From positions 7,251,001 through 7,315,000 of the forward strand of contig OX387197.1 of assembly GCA_947561715.1 (NCBI GenBank): a stretch of 64,000 nucleotides of DNA, read 5' to 3'. A program made the position numbers and the translations under genes. Each line of letters begins with the position of its first letter. The first letter of the stretch is position 1. Below, piece by piece: positions 47,524 through 60,407 of the stretch. The notes below the pieces were generated by a model. That model searched no databases. It was not told the DNA's origin and worked only from the letters and a program-made list of their open reading frames with translations. This DNA comes from Ascidia mentula (Eukaryota > Chordata > Ascidiacea > Phlebobranchia > Ascidiidae).

Positions 47524-50500
47524 CTCCAAGCGAAAATTACAGCAAAGAGGAAGTTATATTCCGTGACGTAATGCGTGCTTAAAGCGCGCGCAATCTGTTT
47601 TTGCGTCATCCCATCCTGCACGAAACAATAGTCCTGCGTGACGTAACAAAGCACCAAGTGCGCAAAACAATTGAATGCCCCCCCCCCGGGAATTTTTTAT
47701 CATTGCATCATGCAACTTTGGCCTTTGCCTCAAATCTACGTATATTCGTGTGACGTAACGATGACGGATGATTTAAAATGTCGATAGCAACTGATGTAAA
47801 AGATTTTGACGTTAGTTTCCATTTTGTCTTGTAATTTATCAAAGAAACCGACTACTACATTGACTACAAAGCCGTGTGTCTGGCAAGGTTTTTCAAGCAT
47901 GGTCCCGTGGACTCCTGAGGGTCCACAGTGACAAAGCGAAGGGTCCACAGGACTTGCTCAAGTAATAATATTTTCAGTGTTAAAGTTTATTTTGTATAGC
48001 GACATCACCAAAAATGTCTTAAAACTTTTCATCGATGATGGGGGTTCAGCAGGTGGTCAACGGACCCAAACAAATTGAAAAACTTTGGCGTTTGGCATCT
48101 TAGATACACTAAATTTATATTGCGAGATTCCCAACAAATTTTGTCGCTGTTTTAATTTCAAGCCAAATTCTGACTTATCTCGACCATTTTGTTTGTACTT
48201 TGTGTTGGGATGAAGTATCAGCGATATAAATATTAGCAAAAAGCGTCATTCCGCTTACTCAGTTTCCTGTTGTTGATCAGATATGGTCACGTGGTACGTG
48301 TAGTCATGGTGACTGTTGTTGTCGCAACGGGCGCCGATCATTCCGTTGACGCATTGACACTGAAAACCCGCGTCAAACCCCGCTGCAAAACAAACTATTT
48401 AGAAAAGTTGGCGAATATGATTTACGCCCAAAAATTTCATCATTTTTTTCCTGCAAGTCAAACTTGTACGTTACTTGTTGTTACATGTGTAAAGTGGTTT
48501 CCTGTGTCGTTATAATTCTTTTTACAAATACGCCACTGTAACGACAAATCGAAACTGTAGTCATAATACAAAAATAACTTTTCGGTTACTGTTCATACTG
48601 CCAACTGTTGGAAACTTGAATTGTTCGACTTCGACCAGGAGAATTCTTCCAAGCGAAAATGAAATACGAAACCCAGTTTACCAATAATAAAAGCGAGTTT
48701 GCAGCATTTTTCCCCCATATTTTGTGCAGTGCAATTTGTAAATTTTACGAAATGGTACATGACATCAAGTCGCAAAACCGTTGTGGGATGCCAAAAAGGT
48801 TGAATTTTTCAAATACAAGCGGTATGGCAGCCAACCCAATGACAGCCAATGATAGATATGATGTAAATTTCCATTCATGCGGTGCCCACAAAAATTTTCA
48901 CACTGGCGTGACCATTTCCCCGGTTACGCAACACCGATTTTTTGCTTCCTATACCAGCCCATAATAGAGCAAGGTAATATAGCAATAAAACCTCCAAAAC
49001 TCATCAGAATCTACATAATAGGTAGATAATTTTCCTATAGACGTTATTAGCATGTAATGAAAACACACATCGAACAACATCCGCAACGTGTTGCTTGTGA
49101 CGTCACAATCGAGGATTTTCGTAAGCAGGAAGGGCACGGATATCCGTGCCAAGTCAACGTGAAAAATGATTTCATCCGACAAGTCTTTCTCTGTCTTACA
49201 AACAGTAAACAAATCATGTGCTTACACATCTGCTGCGACGATCGGTCGGGGATTTCCCTCGTGGGAAGAAACGTCTTTTCGTTTTCTGAATGGATAAAAC
49301 GTGTTACACCTTGAAAGGAGGCCGAAAATGCACGGTTTGAGGAACCAACTAGCATTTGAAGCACGGCTGTCTGAAAAACTGTCCACCGTTATGTGACACC
49401 GTTGTAAACCGAATCTAAAATTCTGGTGCGCTTTTATAGCAGTTTGTTGCGCCCCAATGCGAAAAGACTTCTCCTTAAAATTATTGTGGGTAATAAACAG
49501 GTGTTTTTGGTTCCAAAACTGGAATTGTGACATGCCCGAGAAATAACTACACTCGTAATACGTCCAATAATATTTTATGTTTACATTTCATAGTTCTGGA
49601 AAACAAAGAAAATCGTCAAAGATACCTTGCAGCACAAACACGTAACTGTTTTCAGTCTTTAACAGAACTGAGGAAATGAGTTTTTCTGTGAACTTCCTGC
49701 AAACTCGGCTTCCGTTTGCTTTGGTTAAAACTTGAAATCCGAGGCAGCCAATTTGGCTCTCGCGCAAGCACGAGGTGGCGCACTTCTCGCTTGTATTTCC
49801 GGATAACGCGGAAATGTTCCTAAATTTGACGGCGAAACCATCGAGTCGAACAAAGCTGTCGATTGCGCTGACAGAACGACGAACAGATATGCGGACAATG
49901 GTGTCTGTGCAAATACAATAAAAAAACAAATTTGTGGACGTTTTGGCTTGATTTAGTTGTTTTCGGTGATACAGCTTCTACCACATTGTCCGTTCACCAC
50001 TTTTTACCCTATACCTAGAGAAGCGCAAATTTATTACGTCGCAACCTATAGTGTAGTTATTCCGTATGTACCACATGCGTAAAATACCAAAGTAAAAATG
50101 AAACAAATGAAACCATAAAATAGCGATACTGCATCAAAAATTTCAAGTTTAAATCTTGTATATTTGGAAACGGCATTTATATTGAAATATTACTTACTTT
50201 CAGCCCTTTGATCAACATTGGCGGCTTCCTGCTCTTGCCTCCAGGAGCACAATCTTCCAAACCCACAACTTCTCAGAGTCCAAACCTCGCTGAGAAGAGA
50301 GTGCTTGGTCATAGCAACGGTGCAGGATTCGGTGCCGGTTGCTAACCACATGGCACTGGGATGTTTGGCGTTCCTTTCAGCAAACTCAACTTTCCAACTC
50401 AACGGACTTTCTGGCGATATCAAATCCAACCATTTTGATTTGATTTTGATTTCTGACGGTGAGTTAGGGGAGTGGCTGACATCACCGTATGACATCATTG

Positions 50501-51153
50501 TGTCGTTCAATGACATCAGATCCGTTTCGAGTACGATTGCCCATTCTGCGCGCAACAGAGGTAAAAAACATAAGGATTTTCTGTTTTCAACCCAATACTG
50601 GTATGAGTGCGTTCAAAAGTATCTTAAATAAAAAAATACATGCATCGATGTTAGTCGGAAATCTACATAATTTGGAATGAAAAATCTGCAAAGAAATAAA
50701 CCTGCTGGCTTCAAATGACTCCAAATGTCACTGTTTTCTGGTTGGCATCCCCGGAATGCCCATGACTGATGACAGAAAGTTTCTCCCTTCTTCCCCGTGA
50801 GCTGAACCTTGACCCGCGTGGCGGCAATCGGCCACGAGAAGTAGAACGCTCGATGGAAGGAAAACGCCTGAACCGCAAATACCAACGTTGGACCTGACGC
50901 TGTGTCAACTAACTGAAACCCACAGGATTTGCCACCCGTATTTTACGAAGGAAACAATAACTTAACGTAACAAAATCACAGGAGCGGAAAAATGTGAGCA
51001 ATACGTTTTTGTTTATATCTCCCTTGTAGTTGCGTAATCCCTTGTCGTCGCCGAACTGAATCGAAAGTCTAAACTCATTTCCCGGTGCTCTTGTTTGGTT
51101 TGACGTTTCGTCGCACCCGACAGACTCGATGCCATGGACGTAAACCAGATTTC
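47524..51153 (-). CDS. Probable 5' exons of the adhesion GPCR: discoidin-like, PAN, EGF
   Basis: In-phase exons 51005-51153, 50702-50912, 50198-50545, 49626-49904 and 49226-49370 run toward the SUEL exons on the same strand. The first two read like an F5/8-type C (discoidin) fold: GNLVYVHGIESVG, NEFRLSIQFGDDKG, then FSFHRAFYFSWPIAATRVKV. Exon 50198-50545 is unassigned. Exon 49626-49904 has a PAN/apple pattern (KCATSCLRESQIGCLGFQV). Around 48282-48386 lies half an EGF module (GFQCQCVNGMIGARCD), and exon 47524-47615 joins in phase to the SUEL exon at 47239. Links between 49226 and 47615 are not all resolved, and the signal peptide was not found. The first exon could extend 5' in frame to about 51235. 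It could instead be a separate gene. Confidence 0.5.
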
Positions 51154-54100
51154 CTGTAACAACAGCCAACATTACAGAGGGAAGTGGTTCGGGGTTCCAA
51201 CGCAAGTCGTCCGAAGCGGGATCGCTTTGGTCCCGTTCTGCTCAATTGTTTCTGATTTCTGTTAGCTTTTACCAGAAGGATAAAGGTTGACAAGGTCTGA
51301 AGTTGTAGGATTTTTCTTTTTGGGACAAATTGACGTCAAGTTCTGTAAGCTGCGGTCATGAACCTAACATTCGTGATGTGTTATTTGTATTATATGAATA
51401 ATATAGTTTTTCTGTTCGACTTTTTGGGGCAACATTATCGACAACTATAACCAATCAATGCCAGTAGATTGTAGTTTTGATTAGGGTCAGAAAGTTTAAA
51501 TGGCATTTATTGTCATTCAGAAAAGGCCTGTTGTACTATTGCATTTCAACGACTATTTGAGCATGATATTTTCGAAGCTGATGCTTACGCCGGAGTAGAT
51601 ATTGTGCGGCAGTGCAGCAAATATAAGGGAATATCCATTGGTGGGCATTAGGCAACGCCATCAGCAGAAAAAAGGTCAATTGATTTCTTGTCAAACTGAT
51701 GGTGAAACTACGGTTTGACGGATGACTGTTATTATACGCCATACATAGCTTATGCAACTGGCTTAGCGACGACTAACGGCAGAACGTTGCTACTAGTATT
51801 CATGCGTATATTTCACTGTTCCCAGTGCGTGTTCAAGACAAACAGGAGTGCTTGGTGAGACATGATCAGTGGAATAAGAAGGTTTGTCTTTGCCCCAGCC
51901 CAAAACTATTTAGGGCCAACTTTTACACAAAAAAAGGCATTTAGTTTGTAACGAAACAGTAATGATCGCTTTTGCATGGTTGCTACCTACCCACGGGACA
52001 TTTGTTTGTTTCGAACGTTTATATGGACGATATTACTCAAAAACTCCTATAGAAAAGGACCAACAAGCCTGAATTTTCCGCAATCTGTCAGAATGCGGTG
52101 ATGGATGCAAAAATGCATTAGAGTACCGAGTGCGGTGGACTTTTGTTTTCAGGCAATATTGACCACTTGAAATGGGAGTAAAAAGGTTGAAGGTAAATTT
52201 TCGAAGCCATTTGCGAAAGTTTCGAAGCAATTTAAAATACGCTAACCGGAAAATGCTCTGCAGTTACTGCTGTCCGCTGTGATTTGAAAAAGCAGTGTGC
52301 CCGTGTAAATGACTTGCTTCCATCGTAATGGTGGTAATTCATATAGATAAGCATAAATCATGGTCGGATTGTGCAAAATGACTCCTAATGTGTTTATGTT
52401 GGCTGCCGGCAAACGACTCAGGACAGGCCAATGGTGAATGTTGAGTGAAAAAACGTGAACAAAAACTGTTTACATAACAGTTTATAAACCAACTTATTCA
52501 CAATAATTAAGGTTTAAATGTTATCAACGAAGTTAGCAAAAATAATGGGTAAATATATAATTCATCTGCAGTATAAACAACTTTCTTAAGTGACATTGCT
52601 TTCTAGCAGTTCCTGGCGTACCTTTTAAAAGACTGAAATGCCCGTCAGCTTTAAAAATTCCTTGAATTTATAAAAAGATAGAAAAAAATGCTATTTTGGA
52701 GCTGACCTAACGTTATATACAAGTGAGACAACAATTTTACATCCTGCTGTCAACTTTATCTGGGAGGTATTTTTTTGCATAAAATTGTTTTGGAAATAAA
52801 GTTCAAAATGTGTACGACGTAGAATCAATTGCTCGTGCACTGCATCAATCTTATTTCCAAAGTTTGGGAACGTTTTAAAAGCATTTGAATCCGCAATAAG
52901 TTCAAAGAGAAAATGCAGAGGCATCTTTCGATCCATTCCTGAGCAAATGATTCGGCCATAACTAGATTCCTATCGATTTTTGTGGTCACATGACGGCCCC
53001 GCAGCCAATTCAATCGTTGTTGTGCCTGCTAGAGAGAAACTGATGTTGTGTTCGTTCGCGGAAAACAGATGTAAACGTTGCGTTTGTTCGCCGTAAATAA
53101 TTTATAATAGCTCATCGGTTTGTTTAAGGTAAAACGGTAGAAAAACATATGAAAGATTTGTGCCATTATATTACGTATGTTTAAAGTTGGAATCACCAGT
53201 ATCAAAAACCGCAGTTTTTTTGCACCCGAGTTCGGTGATACGGGCGAGGTTAGGGCGGGAAAATTACTCATGTGTAAGTTACGGTTAGTGACAAGTTGGC
53301 TTTTTTCTGTTTGGCCTTCTTTATGTTTTGGCAACTCGTGTGTGGTCACGTAACTACTTTGTTTTGAAGTTTTGTTAAAATTGTAACACATTTAGGCCTG
53401 CCCTTTCCAGAAGCATTAATTTTCGTTGTTTCGATGTGTCTGTGGGTAGTTTTTAGGGAAGGAATTCAGTTTTTAGGGAAACAGGACGTCGATATCTCCT
53501 ACAGGGAGAATTTATTAAATGCGCGCTTGGTGGGACTTTGAATTCTGCACGTGAATTGTTTAGTAACAATGGGGTATTATTTGAAATCGTGCATGTTGAC
53601 TTGCTATACAGTTTAAAATCCATTTTGCGTGATGTTTATGGATATTTTCGCCTACACGAATACGACTGTTTGGAGAATGGAAGTTGATTCGTTTTTATTT
53701 TGAAAAATAAAGTTTTTTTTGTTCTAAATTGCCGTTTTGTAATTTGCCTTTTCACCTAATTGGTGTTACGTTAAGAGTAGACAGGGTCAACGAAGGCCAG
53801 GCGAACTGTGGTGACACCCAAACGTTTATATATATTAATAGAAAAGGCCTGACAGACCTGTTTTTGGGTGCTGCAATAAATTTATATACTGCGGCTGATT
53901 AAGCTTGTACGTAACAACCTGTGACGACATAAAGCACAATAGGGTGACGCGACACACGTTTGCCTTGCTAGTTGCTGGTAACTGCCTTTCCGGCGAACGG
54001 AAGCAAGACACTAATGTACAGTTAGCTAAATATTTTTGATAACAAGTCACGGAAAAACGTCGTGAGCCAAGCGACCGTGGCTGACTTCAACCTGACGAAA

Positions 54101-56045
54101 CGTCATATCTGTCTCACTTTAACCACATCACGTGGTGTTTTGTATAAATACAACGGTTTCAAACAACGACAAACCATCAAGACCTAGGGTGTCGCAGGGG
54201 TTACTGGTTGGGGTTTAGTGTCAGGAGAATTGGCGGCCTTTAATTTGCTTTTCGCTGGTTGACACTGTCACTTGTTAAAAGCATGGATTCGACCGAGCAA
54301 CGAAAGCATGACAACACGATCATTGTTGTTTGATAGTCGATTTACTGCAATGTTAATCGTGCCTTGTTGAAGTACTGCCACGACTTTCATATATATTGTC
54401 TTGTCGCAATGTTGAGGCCTAAGAAATGTTCTTGGTTTCTGTGAGACATTCGCGATAGAATACGTAGGTAAATTATGTAAAAAATGTGTAAACCTAGATT
54501 TTGGGTTATATTGTTGTTGGATGACGATGTTACCAGAGAGCTCTTTAAACCTTCACGCAACTGTCGACATTCGAACACAAACCCGAAATGTTTGTACTGC
54601 AGGAAATTGGTGCCAGATGTGACAGCTGTTTTTTGTATTTACCTCGCACCGCTGTGCTACGTCCATTGTTAGGCTGGAGGCCCACGCGGTGCAGGCCTGG
54701 CGAAATCGGCGATTCATAAGCGGTTGGCGGCTGAGAGACAGTCGTCAGTGCGTTGTCAGGGCCAGCGGATGCCGTCGAGCGCTATCGGATTCAGCTAATT
54801 ACAGGACACCAAGTAATGGCGGGTTTGTACCTACAAGATCAATCGACTTCCAGTCGGCAGCCGTAGATTACAATGTCGGATAGGCCTTAGTAACGAAAGG
54901 TTGGAAGCAGTATTCCGTTTGTGATTGTGAATTATTGATGAACTTAAACAGCCAGACGCGCATCTACACGGCTAACCACTTGTTCTCTCGGGTAGCACAT
55001 AGAGGGAAAGACCAGACGACGTAGCGAGCTGTCAGCAGCGGTGCTGATTGTGTAGACGCGACTGATTGAAGCAGCAACACAGCTGGGGAAAGGAAAAAAA
55101 ATCGCCACCCACGCGGCGCTGATGGTCTTGTGTTCCTGAGTGTTAGTGGGTTTGTAGTTAGACTATAGAGCTTGACTGCGGTTTCTCATGTAAAAGTGCG
55201 CCGGGTTTAAAAGGATAGAAGGAAACCAAGGGTGTACAAGCAAACTCACGTTAAGATGTACAAGCAAACTCTTCAAACAAGTTGCAGACTGCAAAAGTAC
55301 AAAAGCTCACGTTTTGTACTTAACCCGTAGGACGAGGCTCGGCAAAATCATTAATACCACAGCGTCACGGGTAATTTGTTAGCACGCAGATCAATTAGAC
55401 TGAAAGATTTCGCGTCCGCCAGTAGGCCGAAAACAAACAGCTTCCTCCAGTGGTTCTGGAATGCGAGGTCGTATGTTTACCAATAAGTGGCTGCGCGCTG
55501 ATCATCAAGCTATTGTTTTGTCGTCACTGTAAATCTGCGCTGTCATTTCAGTGCGCAATATGTAATACGCCTCATATTGGGGCGTTTCCTGCTTTGCGAA
55601 TTATTGCACATGGATTTGGTTTCGGAACTGTTACTCTGGCGTCTCGATAATTTCAATAAGTTGAAATGACCCGTAGATCACGTTTTTAAGTCACAAGTAT
55701 GACTGACTCACTGTCTTTTAGCACGAAACGTACTTATGGCGTAAAGTCTGTTTGTGCTGTTGCAAAGCAAACGCTTCCGATGTCGAAGAAGTCAGTTTTA
55801 TGTCAATATTTCAGGTCGTAATTACGCGCATTAGTAAACAGTACAGTGTTTTCGAAAATGTTTCGGAAACCTCAAAACATATTTCAGAAAATTAGGAAAG
55901 GTAGCAAAACAGCAAAATTCACAGTTTGTGTATAATATTTTGTAGTTGTTTTTGGTAATTTTATTGTTGCAGTGGCTGTATAATTTAAAACCATGTCATT
56001 TTGGTGCAGGTTATTGACATAAAATTCATCAAGAGTTTATAAATA
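51154..56045. other. Long gap between GPCR 5' exons and BTB gene
   Basis: About 4.9 kb. Open frames are short and none shows a domain I recognise (for example 51536-51757, 53029-53391, 55450-55650). The signal-peptide exon of the adhesion GPCR and 5' UTR of the BTB gene may lie here. No RNA gene was recognised. Confidence 0.4.
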
Positions 56046-57794
56046 ATGGAAGGGGGCGAGTTTTCGATTGTCTGCGGAGACGGCAAACTTCTTAAAGTCC
56101 CTCGAGACGTCTTGCGCGAAAATTGCGACTACTTCCGCGCTATGTTTGATTCCCGCATGACCGAATCCCGACACCGCTCTCTCGATCTGCGCCCTGCAGC
56201 ACAGGATTTAATCGCGCGAGAGAGCGCCTTCCGAAGGAGGGTTCTGCGCGAAATTTTTCTTGCACGACAGCAAGGGAGAGGTTTTCTGTCCAAGACTGTA
56301 CGAAAAATAAACAGCATAAACGACACAAGTCTTGGTGAAGCCGCTGATGACTTGTTATTCGCAGCTGGATATTTTCAAGCTCGCGGCTGGATTGACAAAC
56401 TGAAAGCAAACGGGCGGGATTCGACAATGGACGTGGCCAGCGCAGTACACGTCTTACCTTACGCCGAACAATGCGGATTGTTCGAAATTCACGAGCACGC
56501 TGAAAAAGCCGCAGTGGTAAATTATCACGAATTTTTGAAGCTATCCAGCGGTAAACAGCTGGATGCAGCACAACTAAGCGCAATCAAGAAAAAGCGCCTT
56601 GGCACAGACTGCCTTTGCGGGGGCAATTTTACTGTAATACTGCAAACAGATGTCTGTCTGGACGATCAAGGTGACATACGACGAACATATGCGCTTGTGG
56701 ATTTTCGCCAACGTGTTCAAAACGACAACAACTGGACTCCGAACGTCGTAGACAAATTCAGCCTTCGACGGAATGAAAGCATTGTACAAGCGTTGACCAT
56801 GCGGAACTACTTGTTCATTGTGACGTCACAATACTGCTGGCGAATCCGAAAAACGCGCATCAGAATATACAGTTTTAATCCTTTCGAGAAACGTCAAGTT
56901 CAGAAAACTGACGGTGCTTTTACGTCAATGGGTCCAGCGTGGAAGCTAGAGAGTGACGAGCTGACGAAACAAGGCTATGTGCAGAGCTTTAAAGTTGCGC
57001 AGTTAACTTTGGTTGGGAAGGGATGCCAAGTAATTTGCGTGCACTCAGCGCGGAGGGTAAGCAGACGTAAAGGAAATCTATACAAGGAAATGAAAGACGT
57101 GGATTGCTACGACCCGGTCGATAACAAGTGGAGAAATTGCAACAAAGCATCGTTCCAAAAGCTTTCAGGTGGGAAAGTGCTCTATGTTTGTGTTTGAACT
57201 TAGTCAGTATTGGTATTTGCAAGTATCCACAGATTTTGAAACGCCGCTTTTCAAAGTTTAGATAACATTGAAATTATAAGTTTAACAAATGTTTCAAACA
57301 AGTCTAATTTTTCGAATAATATGTTTTCAATATACAGTTATGCATTACATTGTTTCTTTGTTAATGCAGGCAGTTTCGACTACGCAAGCTCAAAAACACC
57401 CCACATAGTTGGTCCAACGCAGCAAGCCGACAGCCACGCCTCTGCATCGCTACCAAGCGACGACACAAAAGGCGGGATAGAAATCAGCAAACCCCTTTTT
57501 GAGGACATCGAACCGCCGAAAGCAGATATGACGTCATTGCGGGCCCAGTGCGACGACACCGAATCTGGTCAAGCACGTTTCCGGTTTACAATCGACAAAA
57601 CCTTAAGAAGCGATGGCGATATGGTCACACTGCGCCGTGTTTTAGAGGGTACAGATGAGGTGTTATACCGGATTTCGCGGGAATCTTTCGACGTGGGAAA
57701 GAGTGACGTTGTCGGTTCGGTTGAAAACACTCTGATCAATTCGTTTATCGCCGTACCCCGACTGTTTTCATTGTATTATCCCGACCCCATTTAA
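56046..57794 (+). CDS. BTB-BACK-kelch-like protein
   Basis: Two exons, 56046-57168 and 57370-57794 (1,548 nt, 515 aa), joined in phase 1. The N-terminus is a BTB domain (DGKLLKVPRDVLRENCDYF then RAMFDSRMTES, later DLLFAAGYFQ), with a basic insertion around ARQQGRGFLSKTVRK. A BACK-like helical stretch follows (VHVLPYAEQCGLFEIHEHAE). The C-terminal part is only weakly kelch-like; one clear blade signature is DCYDPVDNKWRNC. Related proteins are cullin-3 substrate adaptors, so ubiquitin ligase work is inferred. The family usually has five or six kelch repeats; here most are unrecognisable. Confidence 0.75.
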
Positions 57795-58118
57795 TTGCTC
57801 TTTATTGCACACGCCCTACAATTTGACTATTGGAATGCGGTAAATTCTTCCTTGAGAATAGGAAATTAAGAAATACATTTAACGCTTTGTGGTTGTTTAT
57901 GTTTTACTTTTTGCTTTTCTCATTGCATATTCATTTTTTTTGCTATCGTTTTACCGGATTCTTTAACCATTGCAGTGGTTGCTGCTAATTTCACGTTACA
58001 AGCCCCGAACGGAGCTGTTATGCCTACGATACGGTACGCTGGTGCATTCCTATTTTTTTTACTCCAAGAAGTGTTGAGAGTACGCGCTTTCTAAACAAAG
58101 TCCCTCAACGGTGCTGCT

Positions 58119-60407
58119 TCAGAAATTAACAAGGGTGATCCTACCGAAATTGTATTCGATCCACTGTTCTTCTGTTTCCGTTGTGACGTCATCACTGTGG
58201 TTTGATTCGTGGTTCCGTGACGACACACTGCTTCGCCCCATTTCTTCACCTGTTAATTTAATAAAAACGACTTTTGAAACATTACAAATACCAATTGTTT
58301 GCAGTTTTACATTCTCGAACAACTCAGCTTCCGTTGACTGCTTTTACCTGGTTTTACCGGAATATGTTATTTGTATGCAAAAATATCCTTCCACTGGTGA
58401 AAACAACATTTGTTGGCTTTACGATTCAAAAGGTATACATGATCATATTAAGAAAAAGTCAACTAACCGATAAGTCGTTCGTCGCATCTGATAGTTTTGT
58501 AGCAGATTCCTCCCTGGCCGCAATAATTTTCACCACAAGAGGTTGCAGTACTTTGTTGACATTGACCCAAATTCCGTGACTCAGTAGCGCCACCCGGCAG
58601 TATCACATGATGATTGTTTACCACCACTTGGTAGAAACAGCACGATAATGTTGGCAAACGAGGGGAGAAATTGGAAGATCCTGTGTCAGTAAAAGAGGTG
58701 TAGTAACTTTAACCGGAACCGTTTCAAAAACTGCAAATGGCATGACAAATGAAAATTTGTATTATTGGAATCTCCTTGTTGTCTTTAAGGCCAACAAAGA
58801 CTGAGTAACAATTTTTTTTAACAACTCCTCTAAATAATCCCAAGTCGCTTGTTTGACTTTTTCCGGGATATATATATTCCGCCTGTATTTGCAGGCGTCA
58901 CTTATTCAAACAGAATCAGACTTGACATTGTATATAAAAACACAAACTTACCCAATAGCAATATTGATGCTAAATTCAATTGAAAGTTTTCCTTCAAAGC
59001 TTCTGAATAATACGACCGTGTAGTTACGTCATCAATTGACACTGAAAGCTGAAAGGAATTACGTCAGCTAATAAAAACACGGAACAGTGAAAAGGAAACT
59101 TACGTTTTGCGTTGAGTAAAAAAACTCGAAGTTGACGACGTGAATTTGATTTAACGTAAATGGCTTCTCGTTCAACCGGAAGTCGTCCGTCGTTTGACCT
59201 TTCTATAAAGATTAAAAATTGTGTGGCACATTTTTCTATTAGTTTTCAACTTAAAGTTTCCATGCATTTATTATTAACTTACTGACGGAAAATTAGAATT
59301 TTTGACTTTTCAGAATATTTCCATTTATCCAAAGCTCTTTGTGTGTAATAGTTTGAAAAACATGCTGTGTGTTACTAAAACACCTTATTTTCAAACATAA
59401 CATTTATTATGGTACCTCTATAAGTTGAAGATGCATGAAACCTTTTTGAAGGTGGATAGAAATATGTCGGTCAATGTTGCTCAGCCGAATAAGAGTTCCA
59501 TTGTTTGTATAAGGTCGAAATATTAATTGTAATTCGGCGATTGAAGAATTTTCGTTCCACCGGTTGGCGAAGGAAGTCAGAGGTACTTTTGCATAACTGT
59601 TTTCTTGTAGCTCAACTGGTCGAAGCGCTTGGCAAAATCCTGTAACATAGATTCTGTTGAGATTGTGTTAACACAACAGAAAGATATCAGAATGTATAGT
59701 CAAATGCGCTTGAAGTCTTCTTATTGTGTGAAGAATATTCAAATATGTTGAAGCCATTTGCCGTGCCAATATTTCTTTTTTTACATCTTTATTTTTATCT
59801 TTTTTTTGTAAATTTTGAAAGCAATACCTACTGCTATACCAATAATGTTTATCAAATGTAAAGATTGATAAATGTTTTGCATAGAAATAAGTATTCTTGC
59901 GTCAACAGTTTCACTTTCCAATGAATTTAAAGAGCAATAACTTACCACGCATGTGTAACCAATGCACCCATGATACTAATTGCCATTTTGCAAAAATACT
60001 ACTTTCTATTCAAAGCATGGCGGAAAACTACAACACCCGCGGTATTCCCGGGTTTGCTACCATTGTTTTTTCTTTGAACTAATGCTTGCAAAACTTATAA
60101 GAAAACAAACCATTGCAAATCAGCTGGTGAAACAGGGATAATAGCCTAGAAATTATAATGAATCTATGTTTCGACCAAGTTACATTGCAAATCAGCATTA
60201 TTTTACAAACCATGCACAGTGTTGAGTGAACAGAATACAAATATATTACGCGTATATATTCTGCAGTAAGAACCGCCACGTCGGATTGCATTATTAAATA
60301 TCAGAACAAAATTACTCCAATTTTTACATACCCACGAATCTACAAATACCAAGCAGCACAAACAGAATTCCTGGACTTATCGTTGCTGAACAACTCAAAC
60401 TCCACAT
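58119..60407 (-). CDS. Small secreted laminin-G domain protein
   Basis: Seven exons in phase: 60332-60407, 59416-59639, 59104-59202, 58952-59048, 58468-58680, 58358-58393, 58119-58249 (876 nt, 291 aa). The first exon is a signal peptide (SPGILFVLLGICRFVGFC). Next comes one laminin-G domain: SIAELQLIFRPYTNNGTLI, NQIHVVNFEFFYSTQN, LSVSIDDVTT, ending LLLGGSS. A cysteine-rich EGF-like piece follows (TSCGENYCGQGGICYKTIRC), then an acidic Ser/Thr-rich tail with no membrane segment. The 36-nt exon and the last exon are the least certain. The orthologue is not recognised; an extracellular ligand-binding role is inferred from the fold. Confidence 0.65.

Noticed and set aside
47676-47690. Poly-C run as a regulatory G-quadruplex
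   Set aside because: A single C homopolymer without further runs; too short to support a call.
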